DNA of 42,730 nt from positions 251,988 to 294,717 of the forward strand of contig NW_003120423.1 in assembly GCF_000003605.2 (NCBI RefSeq). Reading direction: 5' to 3'. This DNA is from Saccoglossus kowalevskii (lineage: Eukaryota; Hemichordata; Enteropneusta; Harrimaniidae). This document shows, piece after piece, positions 31,501-41,900 of the stretch (its first letter is position 1; each line of letters starts with the position of its first letter). The notes under the pieces were generated by a model. The model had not been told where the DNA came from. It ran no database searches and worked only from the letters and a program-made list of their open reading frames with translations. The position numbers were made by a program, and so were the translations under genes.

Positions 31501-34448
31501 TTTAAAAGCTGTCAATAACTTGTGTTTAAATGAAACTTTACATAAAATCTGACAATTGAGCCCCTCTACCAAATTAAACAGATTGTGGAAATTTAATAAT
31601 GAGTCTGAGAATACATAGAACGTTGCATTCTTTATTTTATTCTTTACATGTAATATAAATTTGTAATTCCAAGGCTAGAATCAATTCAATTTTGTGAGAA
31701 ATAAAAATTTGATAAAAATCTTCATCATAACTGACAATTTGCCTAAATGATGCAAACAAATCTGACACGAAGTTAGGTATTTTGAGGGACGGGGACAGAC
31801 AGACAGCAAGCAAACAACAAGTTTTCATCAAACTTACAGTTTTCTTAGGTATGGTTTCAATCTTCATAGAGGCACATTTGTTGAGTGTATTCAGGCGTCT
31901 GTGGAGTATGAAAAACAGTACATCAATCAATCAGTAAAAGCAGATCAATAAGGAAGCATTCACTTTGCTGGGACTACAGAATAGATCTGTGTACATCTTG
32001 GATAACCAACAACATCCGATTTGCGATAGAATTAAACTTGTTTATATGGTACCTAAATAACAGTTTCCTGTTGTCAAATGTGCATTTAATTGATTTTCGG
32101 CAAAACTCTTCATAGATCTTACTCTCATTGGAAATTGCGTCATTGTACGATTCCAGATACCTCCCAGAATCCATTGATTTTTTTTATACATACGTCATAA
32201 CATTTGATTTAATGGAAATCTTGTTTTTAGTTTCATTCGATTTTTTTTTTAAATAAAAGATTTAGAAAAACATCCGATTTTTCATTCTTAGTAATAGTCA
32301 TACATGTCATAAGTTGTAAACAAAATTTGAAAAATATTTGTACGTTATTAGGTCTATGCTAATAACACAGAAGAGTTAGGGCGCCTTTATTACATGCAAA
32401 TACTATAAACTTGTTTTAGTTCCATGAGAGATGAATTTTCACCAATTTTACTAATTACAAAATTGTAAACAGTGGTAATTTTATTGTTTTTAATTTTTTG
32501 CCCCTTGACCTGCTGAAATATTTCATGCCTAATATTTTGTTTATACCATTAATGCTAAGTAGGTATGAATTTTGTAATAAAAACCACAAACAGAAATACA
32601 GAACTTATTTTTGTGATGGTGGACAATTTAACAAAGATGAATAGATAGTTGATAATGAACACTGGATTAATTACTGCAAAATACTTTATTTTAGCTGGAA
32701 TTAATTTTCGCTGAAAAGACTTTTTAGGTGTTTTGTATGGAATTTATTTTTACTGATTGTTGACGAGTTGAATGCAAAACATAGGAAAAAGGTATATTCG
32801 CTAAGTTTTATTTTCACTGAATCATTCCTTCAGTGAAAATTAATTCCAAGCAAAAATAAAGTATTTTACAGTACATAAAAAAATTACACCGGTCCTCAAC
32901 AACGATAAACTGAGCAACAGGAAGTATCAAATAAAATATCAAATATAACCATAATATCAAGGTCAGAACTTACAAATATAAATCCAAATATTCAATCCAT
33001 CATCAAAAATATCAGTGCCAAAACAAGACAGGTAATTTGTCTTGATTCAATATTTCTTTTTCTTTTTTTTTTCTACGACAAAATTAATAATTTAATGTAA
33101 CAGGGATAAAAAACTGTCAAAGCAAACAAATGTTTTGATGAATGACTGGTAAAAAAAGCAAATTTCACTAAAACCAACCTTTTTATGTGGGTGATTGTTA
33201 AGAGGCAACTGCCGGCTAAATAGCTGTCTACTTGTTTTGCTCAGACTGCCACTTTGTAATTTTAAGACTTGCAACCTATAGAGAAGTGTCACATTTTAGC
33301 CTCCTACTTTATAAATCTAGCCGCCTACTCCTGAACTTAGTGAGATCTCAGGTTATTCCATTCTATGGTGGGGGTGGTATGTTTTCAATACCTTACCTGA
33401 ATAAGGAGTGTATCGAATCACGGTCTAAAAAGTCGTGGTCCGTCTCTACTGAATGTATATCTATAGGAAACAAACAATCTGAGGATAGAAAAAAAAAATC
33501 ATTTGGTTATTTTTTTTATAAACATGTTGCAATGTTTGTAGATTATGTAATTATTGCTGAAATACTGTGAAAGCAATACTCTTTCTGAGATACTCTTTCA
33601 CAATTTTAATATGTATTTTCATTTAGGAGTTTAAATTACCCGGTAATAGATTTGCCAGAGAAACAATAGCAATAGAAAACTCAGCATATGTAACGTAAGC
33701 ATGTTTATTTCTCTATTTTCAACCCGAATAAAATTCAGTAATATCAACTCGGGGATATTTAAATTTCAGACATAATACCAAAATGTTGTTACTGCTGTTG
33801 TTGAAAGTAAATGAAAGAGAAGTGAAACAAAAAAAAGAACGAAAGCCAAGGATTCTATTGTTGTTATTTTCACCGATCCAGTAAGAACAGGTTAAACAAA
33901 TATCAGGTGACCCGGCCTGACGTCACTTGTGTAGTATTTCCAGTTAGGTGAATATGAAGTATTTTCCTCCTGAATCACCTTGCTACAGGAACAGAGGAAG
34001 TGTGTATGTACGTAATAAAACAACTTACCTTCGTACATCTGAGCATACTGCGGAAATCCTGCAGCCTTCAACCACTGACTAGCCTCGGCTGCTTCAATTT
34101 CTGCAAAGAAACATAAAATAAACGCTAAATAGGAGACACAGTATCCCAGCAGCACATAGGGGGGGGATTATGGGACATAGGTGAATACACCTGAATATAA
34201 GAACCTCTGACGCGATGGTGAGTCACTCAGTGCTGCTAGGAGAGAATACTATGTTCAGTGGGGTTAATATAAAACATTTAAAAATGGGGATCACAGAATT
34301 GTCAAGGACTAAATGTACACATCTTCACCGATTAGGGCAACAGCATTTGATACAATACAGTGAAATATATTGTTTGATTAAATCAAATTTAAACTTGACC
34401 TCCACAATGAATGTGAGTTACCTTTAGGATCATAAACTAAAATTCCAT
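19457..34448 (-). CDS. DLC1/STARD13/STARD8-family RhoGAP (SAM-RhoGAP-START), 16 exons, 5' end missing
   Basis: Rho GTPase-activating protein of focal adhesions that turns RhoA/Cdc42-type GTPases off. Vertebrates have three paralogues (DLC1, STARD13, STARD8) and Drosophila has crossveinless-c. Exons in transcript order: 34448-34422, 34100-34029, 33478-33397, 31898-31838, 31049-29495, 27883-27646, 26386-26327, 25371-25246, 24322-24090, 23563-23438, 23170-23040, 22532-22341, 21647-21498, 20887-20721, 20484-20182, 19574-19457. All junctions are GT-AG and frame holds over about 1213 codons. Domains: SAM (about 10-75), serine-rich linker (82-740) with SVYDNV at 440-445 and an LD-like motif at 574-582, polybasic RFMRRMK (745-751), RhoGAP (about 742-965, arginine finger R799 in GIFRKPG), START (about 1000-1205). 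The SAM region resembles STARD13 most. Length is close to human DLC1 (1091) and STARD13 (1113). Start codon not found. Confidence 0.95.
19575..20181 (-). other. Last DLC intron, with two CRE palindromes
   Basis: AT-rich intron. Two perfect TGACGTCA sites lie at 19782-19789 and 19823-19830. Nothing else recognised. Confidence 0.6.
19782..19830. promoter_or_regulatory. Paired TGACGTCA (CREB/ATF) sites
   Basis: Two perfect palindromic CREs, start to start 41 bases (about four helical turns), in an intron. Prediction from sequence only. Confidence 0.4.
20182..20484 (-). CDS. DLC-family exon: START domain core
   Basis: 100 codons with HLWDDDFVKWRIVEKLD, EVLQYVSNSMAPHPSRDY, LPRGACVLVSTSVEH and FLIEPCGAGKSRLTHICRLD, each matching the DLC START lipid-binding domain. 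Acceptor TCACAG, donor GTTAGT. Confidence 0.95.
20721..20887 (-). CDS. DLC-family exon: START domain, N-terminal part
   Basis: Reads EAREKFKGWVSCPPMENGTE then LAYKKVGDGHPLRLWKC. Human: VKEKFKGWVS and LSYKKVSEGPPLRLWRS. Acceptor TTATAG, donor GTGAGT. Confidence 0.95.
21498..21647 (-). CDS. DLC-family exon: RhoGAP-START linker
   Basis: 50 codons, IPEETMMKCHFSYMELGEPV through DYKSYIESCVQGLLK. Matches human DYQHFLQDCVDGLFK. Acceptor TTTTAG, donor GTGAAT, phase 0-0. Confidence 0.93.
22341..22532 (-). CDS. DLC-family exon: RhoGAP C-terminal part
   Basis: Starts MTAHNLAVCFAPSLFH, with the RhoGAP consensus NLAVCFAPSLF, then RRRRANLGKPDQKEL and TMIKEVKKLFV. The opening ATG is internal, preceded by acceptor ATTAG, not a start codon. 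Donor GTGAGT, phase 0-0. Confidence 0.95.
23040..23170 (-). CDS. DLC-family exon: RhoGAP core
   Basis: Reads MPKDIRLQAMQASIMLMPDE then VLQSLLLFLSDIAEHSDTNQ. Human: VPKDQRLQAIKAAIMLLPDE. Acceptor CCCCACAG, donor GTAAAT, ends in phase 0. Confidence 0.95.
23438..23563 (-). CDS. DLC-family exon: RhoGAP core
   Basis: Reads (D)EVDYEGVMAYDVADMLKQYF then RELPEPLLTSKLSETF. DMLKQYFRELPEPL is the RhoGAP consensus segment. Acceptor ATTTTAG, donor GTGAGT, phase 1-1. Confidence 0.95.
24090..24322 (-). CDS. DLC-family exon: polybasic region and RhoGAP arginine finger
   Basis: Begins VMPRFMRRMKAPDYKDRAVF, where the polybasic RFMRRMK matches the phosphoinositide-binding stretch of DLC1. Then GVPLSVTLQRTGQPLP and GIFRKPGVRTRIQQLR with the catalytic arginine finger (R799), so GAP activity looks intact. 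Acceptor TTGCAG, donor GTAATT, ends in phase 1. Confidence 0.95.
25246..25371 (-). CDS. DLC-family exon: LRKLSLLKLTAMMERY helix
   Basis: Reads PFQIHNLSAGQIMVLRKLSL then LKLTAMMERYSISNRSW. Human: LLQKYSLLKLTALLEKYTPSN. It leads into the RhoGAP domain. Acceptor TTTATAG, donor GTAAGT. Confidence 0.93.
26327..26386 (-). CDS. DLC-family exon: RIRWHSF region
   Basis: Reads RPRIRWHSFSKSHRPSLNS, equal to human RHRLRWHSFQSSHRPSLNS. The acceptor is a NAGNAG pair (CAGCAG), so a start at 26389 would add one residue. Donor GTGAGT. Confidence 0.92.
27341..27370. repeat. (TA)n microsatellite
   Basis: About 30 bases of nearly uninterrupted TA, inside a DLC intron. Confidence 0.85.
27646..27883 (-). CDS. 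DLC-family exon: acidic linker
   Basis: Reads DDSSVTSPIPSPTPDTTPEI, then KKIHLQIDTDAG and EVHERRDSGVGSSLSRSV. ERRDSGVG is a family signature. Acceptor TTTACAG, donor GTAGAC, phase 1 in and 2 out. Confidence 0.93.
28076..28218 (+). mobile_element. Likely 3' tail of a non-LTR retrotransposon
   Basis: The stretch has a T-rich run, then ACAGGGACCCCC, a short internal hairpin, CCCTGTTTAA and a terminal AAATAAA. This layout (ACAGGG...CCCTGT stem then A-rich end) is typical of LINE or LINE-derived SINE 3' ends in marine invertebrates. No reverse transcriptase is present, so it would be strongly 5'-truncated. Antisense to the DLC gene. Family not determined; left boundary approximate. Confidence 0.5.
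29091..29286. repeat. Dimeric tandem array in DLC intron
   Basis: Seven units of 26-30 bases share TTCCAATTAA and alternate two types: A (AAAGGCCCATGTCATTTT) and B (ACGGTCCACGTAATTTTT), in the order A-B-A-B-A-B-A. The higher-order period is about 55-57 bases. It lies in the 27884-29494 intron, 209 bases from the large linker exon. Confidence 0.9.
29495..31049 (-). CDS. DLC-family large linker exon (1555 nt)
   Basis: 518 codons. It begins GDESDDDDQCALSRKWKFQR SSRRWSR, matching the family GDDSDEED...WTFQRTSRRWSR. Later landmarks in the same order as human DLC1: SLLKRLDSLKGRKSS, SVTRRVK, GTFPRLLSNG, RTGSF, RRRRRNS, SVYDNV and an LD-like segment. Disordered and serine-rich, it is the scaffold that binds tensins and talin in vertebrate DLC proteins. 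The true exon starts 28 codons upstream of the first ATG at 30965, and the reading frame past 29495 is intron. Confidence 0.93.
31838..31898 (-). CDS. DLC-family exon: end of SAM
   Basis: 20 codons plus a split arginine, RLNTLNKCASMKIETIPKKT, matching the invariant CRRLNTLNKCA of the family. Acceptor CTCCACAG, donor GTAAGT, ends in phase 0. Confidence 0.95.
32672..32873 (-). mobile_element. Palindromic MITE, copy 2 (202 bp), opposite orientation
   Basis: Ends TACTGCAAAATACTTTATTT and AAATAAAGTATTTTACAGTA. The asymmetric middle (TATATTCGCT...CATTCCTTCAG) equals the reverse complement of the middle of the 14425-14637 copy, so the two are independent insertions of one family. It lies in the DLC intron 31899-33396. 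Confidence 0.82.
33397..33478 (-). CDS. DLC-family exon: SAM domain, second half
   Basis: Reads (D)CLFPIDIHSVETDHDFLDRD then SIHSLF. Human DLC1 has LFPIDI...KREHDFLDRDAIEAL. Acceptor TATCCTCAG, donor GTAAGG, phase 1 in and 2 out. Confidence 0.95.
33918..33925. promoter_or_regulatory. Third TGACGTCA site
   Basis: Perfect CRE palindrome in the intron about 100 bases downstream of the first SAM exon. Motif prediction only. Confidence 0.3.
34029..34100 (-). CDS. DLC-family exon: SAM domain, first half
   Basis: Reads IEAAEASQWLKAAGFPQYAQ MYE. This is the diagnostic N-terminal SAM segment (human IEAKEACDWLRAAGFPQYAQ). Acceptor CTTTGCAG, donor GTAAGT, phase 1-1. Confidence 0.95.
34422..34448 (-). 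CDS. DLC-family 27-nt microexon before SAM
   Basis: Between acceptor TTATTGTTGCAACAG and donor GTAACT. Phase 1-1, reading (x)GILVYDPK(E), and its last base completes the glutamate of EIEAAEAS, as in human STARD13 QQEIEAKEA. Being a multiple of three, it may be a cassette. It contains ATGATCCTAAAG, similar to the DLC1 start, but that frame does not join the SAM exon. Not confirmed by homology. Confidence 0.5.
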
Positions 34449-36533
34449 CTGTTGCAACAATAAGAAAACAAAACATTCTGACTTATTACCCCACCCCCCA
34501 CCCCCCCTCACAAATGCTTGATGAACTGAGATTATTCCAGGTGTTGCTGAACAAATCTTTAAAAATTACAATTAACAGACTTTTGAATAGACCATGGTCA
34601 CCATACAAAACCAGCCTAAGTTAATAGGTGAGCCAATTACAAGTACCACGCAACAACACAACATCAACTCTATTTCACCGGGGCAACAATATGTACAACA
34701 GCAGAGTTACAAACACCTAACAACTACCCACTATATAGCCTGCAAGGTAACTCAGCCACATCAAAAAAAAACGAATAATTACAATAAATTTCCTGTATTT
34801 TCGCAATCACAGTAAATTGCCCATTCACAGCGTGCAACCATAAATAGTCTCAATTTAATGAGCAAAAAACTAATTTCAAGACTTTCCAGGTCTTTGAGAT
34901 TATGTTGAAGGGTAGTAAATGTTCTAAGCCCGAGGTGGTATAGCAGTTAAACTTAGAAACCTTATATTTGTATGCATTCGTGGCGCTACAACTGGAACAC
35001 TTGGAATGAGCTTGGCAATGATCAGCCACCAAATTGACTCATAAATTGACGTATATGTACAGCACAATATGCATAAGATCTGAAAATAAATGAAGCTATT
35101 AGGGACACTTGACCGGCACCATGACTACACCAAAACACAGTGCATAGTGTAAATATCAAACAACTGTCATAGCAATGAAGTTGACTGATACACAGATTCT
35201 TGGGAGATAAGTGTATACCTCCCGCCTAATGCCAGCTATGAATAACATTTCACAGTGTGTGTTTGATTGTTTGCCCCAGTGTCAAAGCGTTATTTGCCAT
35301 AGTGGCCTCACTACCAAGAACAACAAATATTAACATAACGATGAAAAACGTGGTTCACCATTCTGTGGGTCAATTGAACAGAAGGGAATAAACTTGCCTA
35401 TCTAATCATAATTTGATTTTAGATAACAATGAATAATAGTACAACTTCAAAGTCAAGAGTTTGAAAACTTGTACAGGGATAAAGTCCCTATAAATGACTG
35501 CTGTGTTACTCCATCCATGGATCACCTTCAACTTATCTGAATATTTCTCGATACAAAAAACAATGATATAGACTGGACAGTAATAATCTGTTTGAATCTT
35601 GATTACAAGTTCACACTTCTGAACTTGACTGTGTTAGAACATGGACTATGTGAACCAAGCTAAACTGATGAGCACATAATCAACATAAGTTCTTAAACTC
35701 ATTCTCAGTTGTGAAAATAATACTTCTTCAAATACCTTATTGCACGTATTGAACACATGATGTGCAGCACAGGATGAGTATCCAAAATATGATGTGTGGT
35801 ACACACTGGGCATTGAACATATGGTGAGTGATACCGTCACGCTGGGGAAACTACCTACTGATAGATAGCATTCATCTAATATGACATCATACTCTCGGAA
35901 GTTTACAAAGTTTAAAGGAGGTCACAGGGGTTGCCCGTAACAGATCAAGAATGCATCACAATCATCGTGGCCGACGTGCTTACTATCACACAGACATTTA
36001 TGTCCATGAAAAGAAGCGTATGTCAAGTGCACAGTTTCGGAAAGTAGGGACCAAGTCATTGTGCTTACAGTTATATCGGTTGTTTATAGTCATGCTGAAG
36101 AAAAACGCTCTTTTAAACAGTTTCGAGTCTTAGCTATGAAAGAATTCTGACGTATTACGTGACTATATAAATCAATGGAATAATATTTAACGCTGACAAG
36201 GACTCTGTACTCTGAACAAGTAGTTCTAACTATAAAGTAGTACGCACTGGAATGGAAGGACACCCTATTGGAGTACTGATAACCAGGTCGCAGCAGGTAT
36301 TTTCCTATCCTGTGAATGTATGGATGTCCAAAGCTCTTATCAGTGTAGAGATTCTTGGAGATATATTTTGAGTCCTAGTTGAAACCCAGCATTTCACCAA
36401 TACCTGCCACGGGCAGGCATAGTCATGAAGTGCAAGTTCAAATGGGCACAATGTGAAATATACCAGGTGTTTTCAACACAAAAGTCAAACTTGCACAGCG
36501 GAATTCAACATTTAAGAATAATGAATTGAACAA

Positions 36534-36550
36534 GATGATGATGATGATGA
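36534..36550. repeat. (GAT)n microsatellite
   Basis: GATGATGATGATGATGA. A similar tract is at 37294-37310. Confidence 0.8.
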
Positions 36551-37293
36551 CCTTGAACATTTAAAACTGATATGGCATTCCAGAAAAAGCTTATTTACGA
36601 CACCTGTTGTGTTTGCAGGGAGCCCCTGTGAAACACTGAAATGCACTAATCACCTAGTCACAGCAGAATTTGGTCTTACCCTGTTGACTGCTAACCTTGG
36701 TATACCCCGGTCGTAAAGAAACACATGACTATAATGCCTCCAGATATTTACCAACAAGTTATCAAAACAACTCTTGCAACTGCCATGACTTTGACCCATC
36801 TACCTTCCCCACTCATTATACAAGCTTTCTCAAGTTAACTTTTAAACTTGTGAAGTAAGGTATGCACTTGATATGTTGACAACGCCTCAAAAGCAGTTGC
36901 ACAGAGTTGCACAGACCTGCAACACACAACCAAGCTTGATGAAATCTACACAACCATAAACCAATTAAAAAAATCCGCGAGTGCAAGCCTGGGAAAACTA
37001 ACCTCAATTGAATAAGTCTGTAGTCATTCAGCAATGCTTTATACACTCTTCACATACTGCATACTGATGGTACTGATACTGACAAACTATAAACTGATCA
37101 CCTACTTTAAAGTTTACCTTCATAGTCACATGATCCTGATAAGAATACATACTTCATACCAATCACATGTCAATCTAAATTTTATGTCATGTAGGAATCC
37201 TGGCACCGTTCATATCTTTATGTAGTATATCATAAAGTGTGCAGGTTTACACATTGTTTATTACACATCACACCCTCATGATTTGTCAGGCAT

Positions 37294-37310
37294 GATGATG
37301 ATGATGATGA
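37294..37310. repeat. (GAT)n microsatellite
   Basis: GATGATGATGATGATGA, same motif and strand as at 36534-36550. Confidence 0.8.
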
Positions 37311-38829
37311 CATACAAAGCAATTTTTTAACGGTGGTTAAAAAGACGTATGTGTGAGATCTGTGTTGATAAAAAGTCATTTAACCCACAACCCAATGTGC
37401 GCTTACAAGTAGCAAGCATGAATGAGAGTTTTGATCTTGTCATGATACACACTAAATACAGACTTTTAATGTGTTCCATCATCTCAGGAATTATTTAGCA
37501 AAACCTTGGTAGCGTCTTTTTGTACGCAATTATCTAAGCAACAATCGAGGTCACCATCTTTGTTATTATGGAAACCATATCTCTTGCATACATACAATAA
37601 TCACCACTCTTTAATTCTGATTCTCCAACAACATCCATTGACCTACTTGTTGTTCCCTCAGAAGAACTCTAAATAAAATATACCTGCGAATTCTCCCATT
37701 CTTTACTAAAAAGGTCAAAGAAACATTATACAAACCAGCATGATATTTTAAAAAAAAAAACATACGCAGTAATTTCTGGCCATTCACCATATATAATACA
37801 AGTTTTTAAAATTGCAACATTGTAATACAAAGCACAAATGACAGTTTGGCTTCTATACGGGAAAACTCACTTTCAATATTTCCAATACTGTAATGCATTC
37901 GCCCTAGTAGTACACACTTGTATGTAAACCTCAGAGATATGTCAATGCAAAAACTTATTTTTATGACCGAAAATAATTGCAATAATAGGTTTATATGCGT
38001 CCCTAATAGAGCAAATACAGTACCTATTTCAGTGACTTCCACAATACTGATGGAACTAGAGAACAGTCAATTAAATCACACCCAGAGGGAGATCTGACAT
38101 TAAAGATTAATGTGGAAAATAAACAAATATTAGTGTGATTACGTCAAAGCTTATCCCAAGGGTGTCCTAGAACCATTCATATCCAGGGTCTTTGAAAAAT
38201 CAGACACAGGAAACATCCTTCATGTACGAATACACAATCACCGACACCTAGTTATTCAGACATTGCGAACATTTTAAAAAGTAAATTTATAAAATATCAT
38301 TTTGTAGTATGTAATAAACGAAATGAAAAGAAAATTCTGGGTAGAACCATTAAGATGCAGGGTGAGAAGCATCTTGTTTGAGGGTACATGATGTATAGTC
38401 GCTTTCTCTGGTTGCCACATGTGTTGATTACTATAGTAGATAGTAGCATCACATGATAAGACAAGAAATGAGTAGTATTTCAGCATATTTGGCTGCCTTG
38501 ATAGGCCTTATCATGTGTAACCTTTTAGTGTGTACCAGCCCCCAGACATGCTGGCGGCGTAGTGTTTTTAGGAGATTTACAAAGCTATATTGACAAGGCA
38601 ACAATCAAGGACGAAACTTCAACTTCATAAACATACGTCCTGTGTTTTTGTACTGTAACGATCATGCTTTGTTTGTTCAAGCGGTGAATTTAATTGGAGC
38701 TGATATTTTTAGACAATTTACCCCATGGAAGTGTTACAATTTTTTTTCCCACTGACATCAAACTGTAAAACATATGTCAATGGCACAGCGGTCATTAAAT
38801 ATTTCACAGAATAGCTAACAGTTCCTTTA

Positions 38830-38955
38830 TTGAGCCCAGCCTAGTATATGACAGATTGGTGAGAAAGCATGTCTAAGAAAACCTACAACAAGCTTATTAG
38901 GCCCAACCTACATGACAAATCAGTGAGAAATTATATCTGAGAAGACATACTATGA
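38830..38955. repeat. Diverged 67-bp tandem duplication
   Basis: GCCCAGCCTA...ATGACA...GTGAGAAA...TCTAAGAA (about 38830-38893) recurs as GCCCAACCTACATGACA...GTGAGAAA...TCTGAGAA (about 38897-38955), with moderate divergence. Confidence 0.5.
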
Positions 38956-41900
38956 CCTGCCACCTCCCCAGATAGTTGGATAGAATTCAGAACAGTTCTC
39001 ATTATCAGACAACCACTGGATGGATTTCATAAAAAAAAAAATCCATCATAATATTTAATCTTACCTCAAATTTATCGTTTCTTTGCAGAACAAACGAAAT
39101 AACAGAAAAAATCACACTGGTACATGCTTACGCACCAATACCCGTAGTGGCAATGCAAACGTTGGGAAACATTGTAGCCAAGTCATTGTTACCATGTCTC
39201 AGGTGGAATGAAAGCCCGTGAGAAAAACTACCACTGCCTATTCAAAGAGTACGTCCAAGTAAAAAAACACCAAGGAGGTGCATACGCCACTGGGAGTAAG
39301 GTAACCGCCTGGTGGTAACGAGATAAGAAATAATCCACAGTCTGTAGAGACAGAGCGTTAAACAAGACACTTACACTTGGTAGGACAATTACTATTACAC
39401 CAAAACAAAGTTGTGAGGAAGTATAAGCATCTTTGTGGGGGGCTAGATTTCTTTATCGGAAATTAATAATTATTACAGAAGTAGCACGGGTAACAGAAAA
39501 CCACTCTCAGGATTCAAGAGACATTTAATAAATACAATGGGTGTACTACAAGTCTTTAGTGACTCAGCAAGGCCTACTGCAAAGAATATTGATACCAGCC
39601 TCTTTCATTACCGTTACTGACTTCATGAGGGGGCGTGGCAGAGTCCATCATATCTTGGCATTGATATATAGTTCTGTCAGGATATCCAGAGTCATCTTAC
39701 GCACGTAAACCCTGCTCCCTAAAATGATGAATCAAGTCTCACAGTCTTGCACCAAGGTACCTCCCCTCTTTGACATTTCAAATAAGAACCCCCCTCCCTA
39801 TACATTGCGCTCAGCACCGAAATTCTGCATTCCGTAGTTTATGTAGGTATTGATTGCACGCATGAATGAATAGATGTTCTTGAGTTACTTCATACAAACA
39901 AGTAAATAATGCTTACTTACGCAGCAACCCCCCATGTTGGCTCAGCCTCTAACAAGACTCCAGACAGTATTCTTTTTAGCCTATAATATTTAATTTCACA
40001 AGTGAAAAAATTTTGAAAGTTTTTCAGGGTCAAAGAAAATGACAAAACTTGAAAACCTTAAAAGTTAATTCAACTTTTGTGAAATGTCAGCACTCTCAAA
40101 TTATTTAATTGTAGACAATTCTAGAGACAATAACAAATTGACTAAAAATCAAGTCAGTATGCTGAAAATTCCCGAGCAGATCAGTGTTTGAATTTACACA
40201 GTTAATACAATACTTACATCCCATGCACAGAAAATCTACCAGTGGAATCCATGACTGTATACGTCAGATGTACATCTGAGAGTGACACACTGACTCATGT
40301 CACTGGGTCTCAACAAAACAAACACATAAAACAAACAGTATCTGCAACTACCACTATTAGGCAATAGTTATACGCACTCTTAAAAGTGTGTTGTATACAC
40401 CTGTAGCTACAACTACGTATGCATTGACCAAGAGATGCTAAAATCACTATTAAAACAGTACACAGCATATACCACAACAGTGAGCTTGGGTATTCTTTTA
40501 TTGGTGCTAACACCTGTGTAATTAAAAGGGTTGTCTCTCATTGTTAGACGTCTTCATAGTTTACACAAGGCAAGCGGCCAGCCAATATTCTGTGAGCACA
40601 GTACCTACCTGCACAGTCAAAGAAACCCTGCCAGTTTGCTAAGTACCATTGATTCAAACACTAACTACTTGACAAGCATGTGTTAAGTAAAACAGACAGA
40701 TTCCTAATTACTACTCCTCCCCCAGTTAATTGTTTTGTTGGCATCATTACTAGGACAGTTAATACACTAATTTTCACACCTGGGATGGGTTCCCAACAAA
40801 GCAACAATAAAACAAAACAAAATTGGCAAGTGGCTTGCAACACCTCAGGAACAGAGAAGTAGTCACAATAACATGCTAAAACAACTATATTGCACAGTCT
40901 CCACAATACTGTATATATAACATGAAGGACTGCCTCAAGGGTGAATGAAAAGGCAAATGATTTGTCCATTATCTGTGACTACATTGGCAGAACACCTGTC
41001 GTTTCAAGGTGTTCTCTAGAAACCTATCTAGTGGGGATTAAAGCCACAGACACACCTGTTAATGAAATCTCATTTCATGGTCATCCGTTGAAGAATGCAA
41101 CAACAACAAACTTCCAGTTTACTATAGAGGATAATGAGAAGAGAAACCAGACAATGAGCCCCCCAATCACACAATTAGATAGTTCACACCTCAGACAATA
41201 GAAGAGAATTCCAACTCACATGTTTCTACATATAAGCTAGAGATTAAATAGAATTAGGAGGAATACTGTACACTGACATAGAAGACAGGGATACTGACCG
41301 CAACACAGTTTGTGTGCATCCAACCAGTTGAAATAAGCTGTGTTAAAGTCCACAAAGTGAAGTATGTATTGTAAACCTTGATAAGGGGGTTACACTAATC
41401 AATAAGATTGCTTTCTTCCTTTCTCTCAGTGGCAGTTCAAATATCCACGTGGTGGACAGCATCAAGTATTATCAACGCGAAAGTTCAGTAACCACAAGTA
41501 ACAGCAAAGGTGAATGTCCGAAAAAAACAAAAAAATACACATGAAAAGTGATACTTAGAAAAGCTGTAGTGTTAATGAATTATTTAGACTTTGAATAAAA
41601 TACCTCCAGGCAGTGGTATTCAAATTCTTGATTTTTTTTATTCTGGAAGTCTGACTTAACATAACAGTCACACTGACTTTTAACATACAAGTCCAACTCA
41701 TGTTAACCGATATGATACACTTACACTTAGGAAGTTCACTGAACTGACTTTATTTTGCCTTAATTACTGCTACCATTACATTGGAATAACATTTCAGCAT
41801 AGTACAACTTTATGACCTATCGATATTTCTCCATCCATTCAACATTTTCACCTCTGTGTCGTCTAACAGGATTGATTTTGAATGAAAATTAAATCACAAA

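Larger units (their letters stand above)
31050..33396 (-). other. DLC introns 31050-31837 and 31899-33396
   Basis: AT-rich. The second holds MITE copy 2 (32672-32873). A G-run (31221-31229) is in the first. No exons seen. Confidence 0.6.

Noticed and set aside
34594-34815. Plus-strand open frame rich in Gln and Thr, with a donor-like CAAG|GTAACT
   Set aside because: 73 codons in AT/CA-rich DNA with no family match, no acceptor or partner exons, and it lies within what is probably a DLC intron.
34926-34990. tRNA-like start (GGTGGTATAGCAGTTAA)
   Set aside because: It resembles an A box, but no B box (GGTTCGAATCC type) or cloverleaf follows.
39121-39185. Possible first exon (ATG then FPNVCIATTGIG) with donor GTAAGC on the - strand
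   Set aside because: It ends in phase 2, which does not join either the 34448 or the 34100 exon in frame.
40661-40969. 102-codon hydrophobic frame on the - strand
   Set aside because: Hydrophobic and cysteine-rich by composition; no family match, no splice context, and overlapping frames exist on the other strand.
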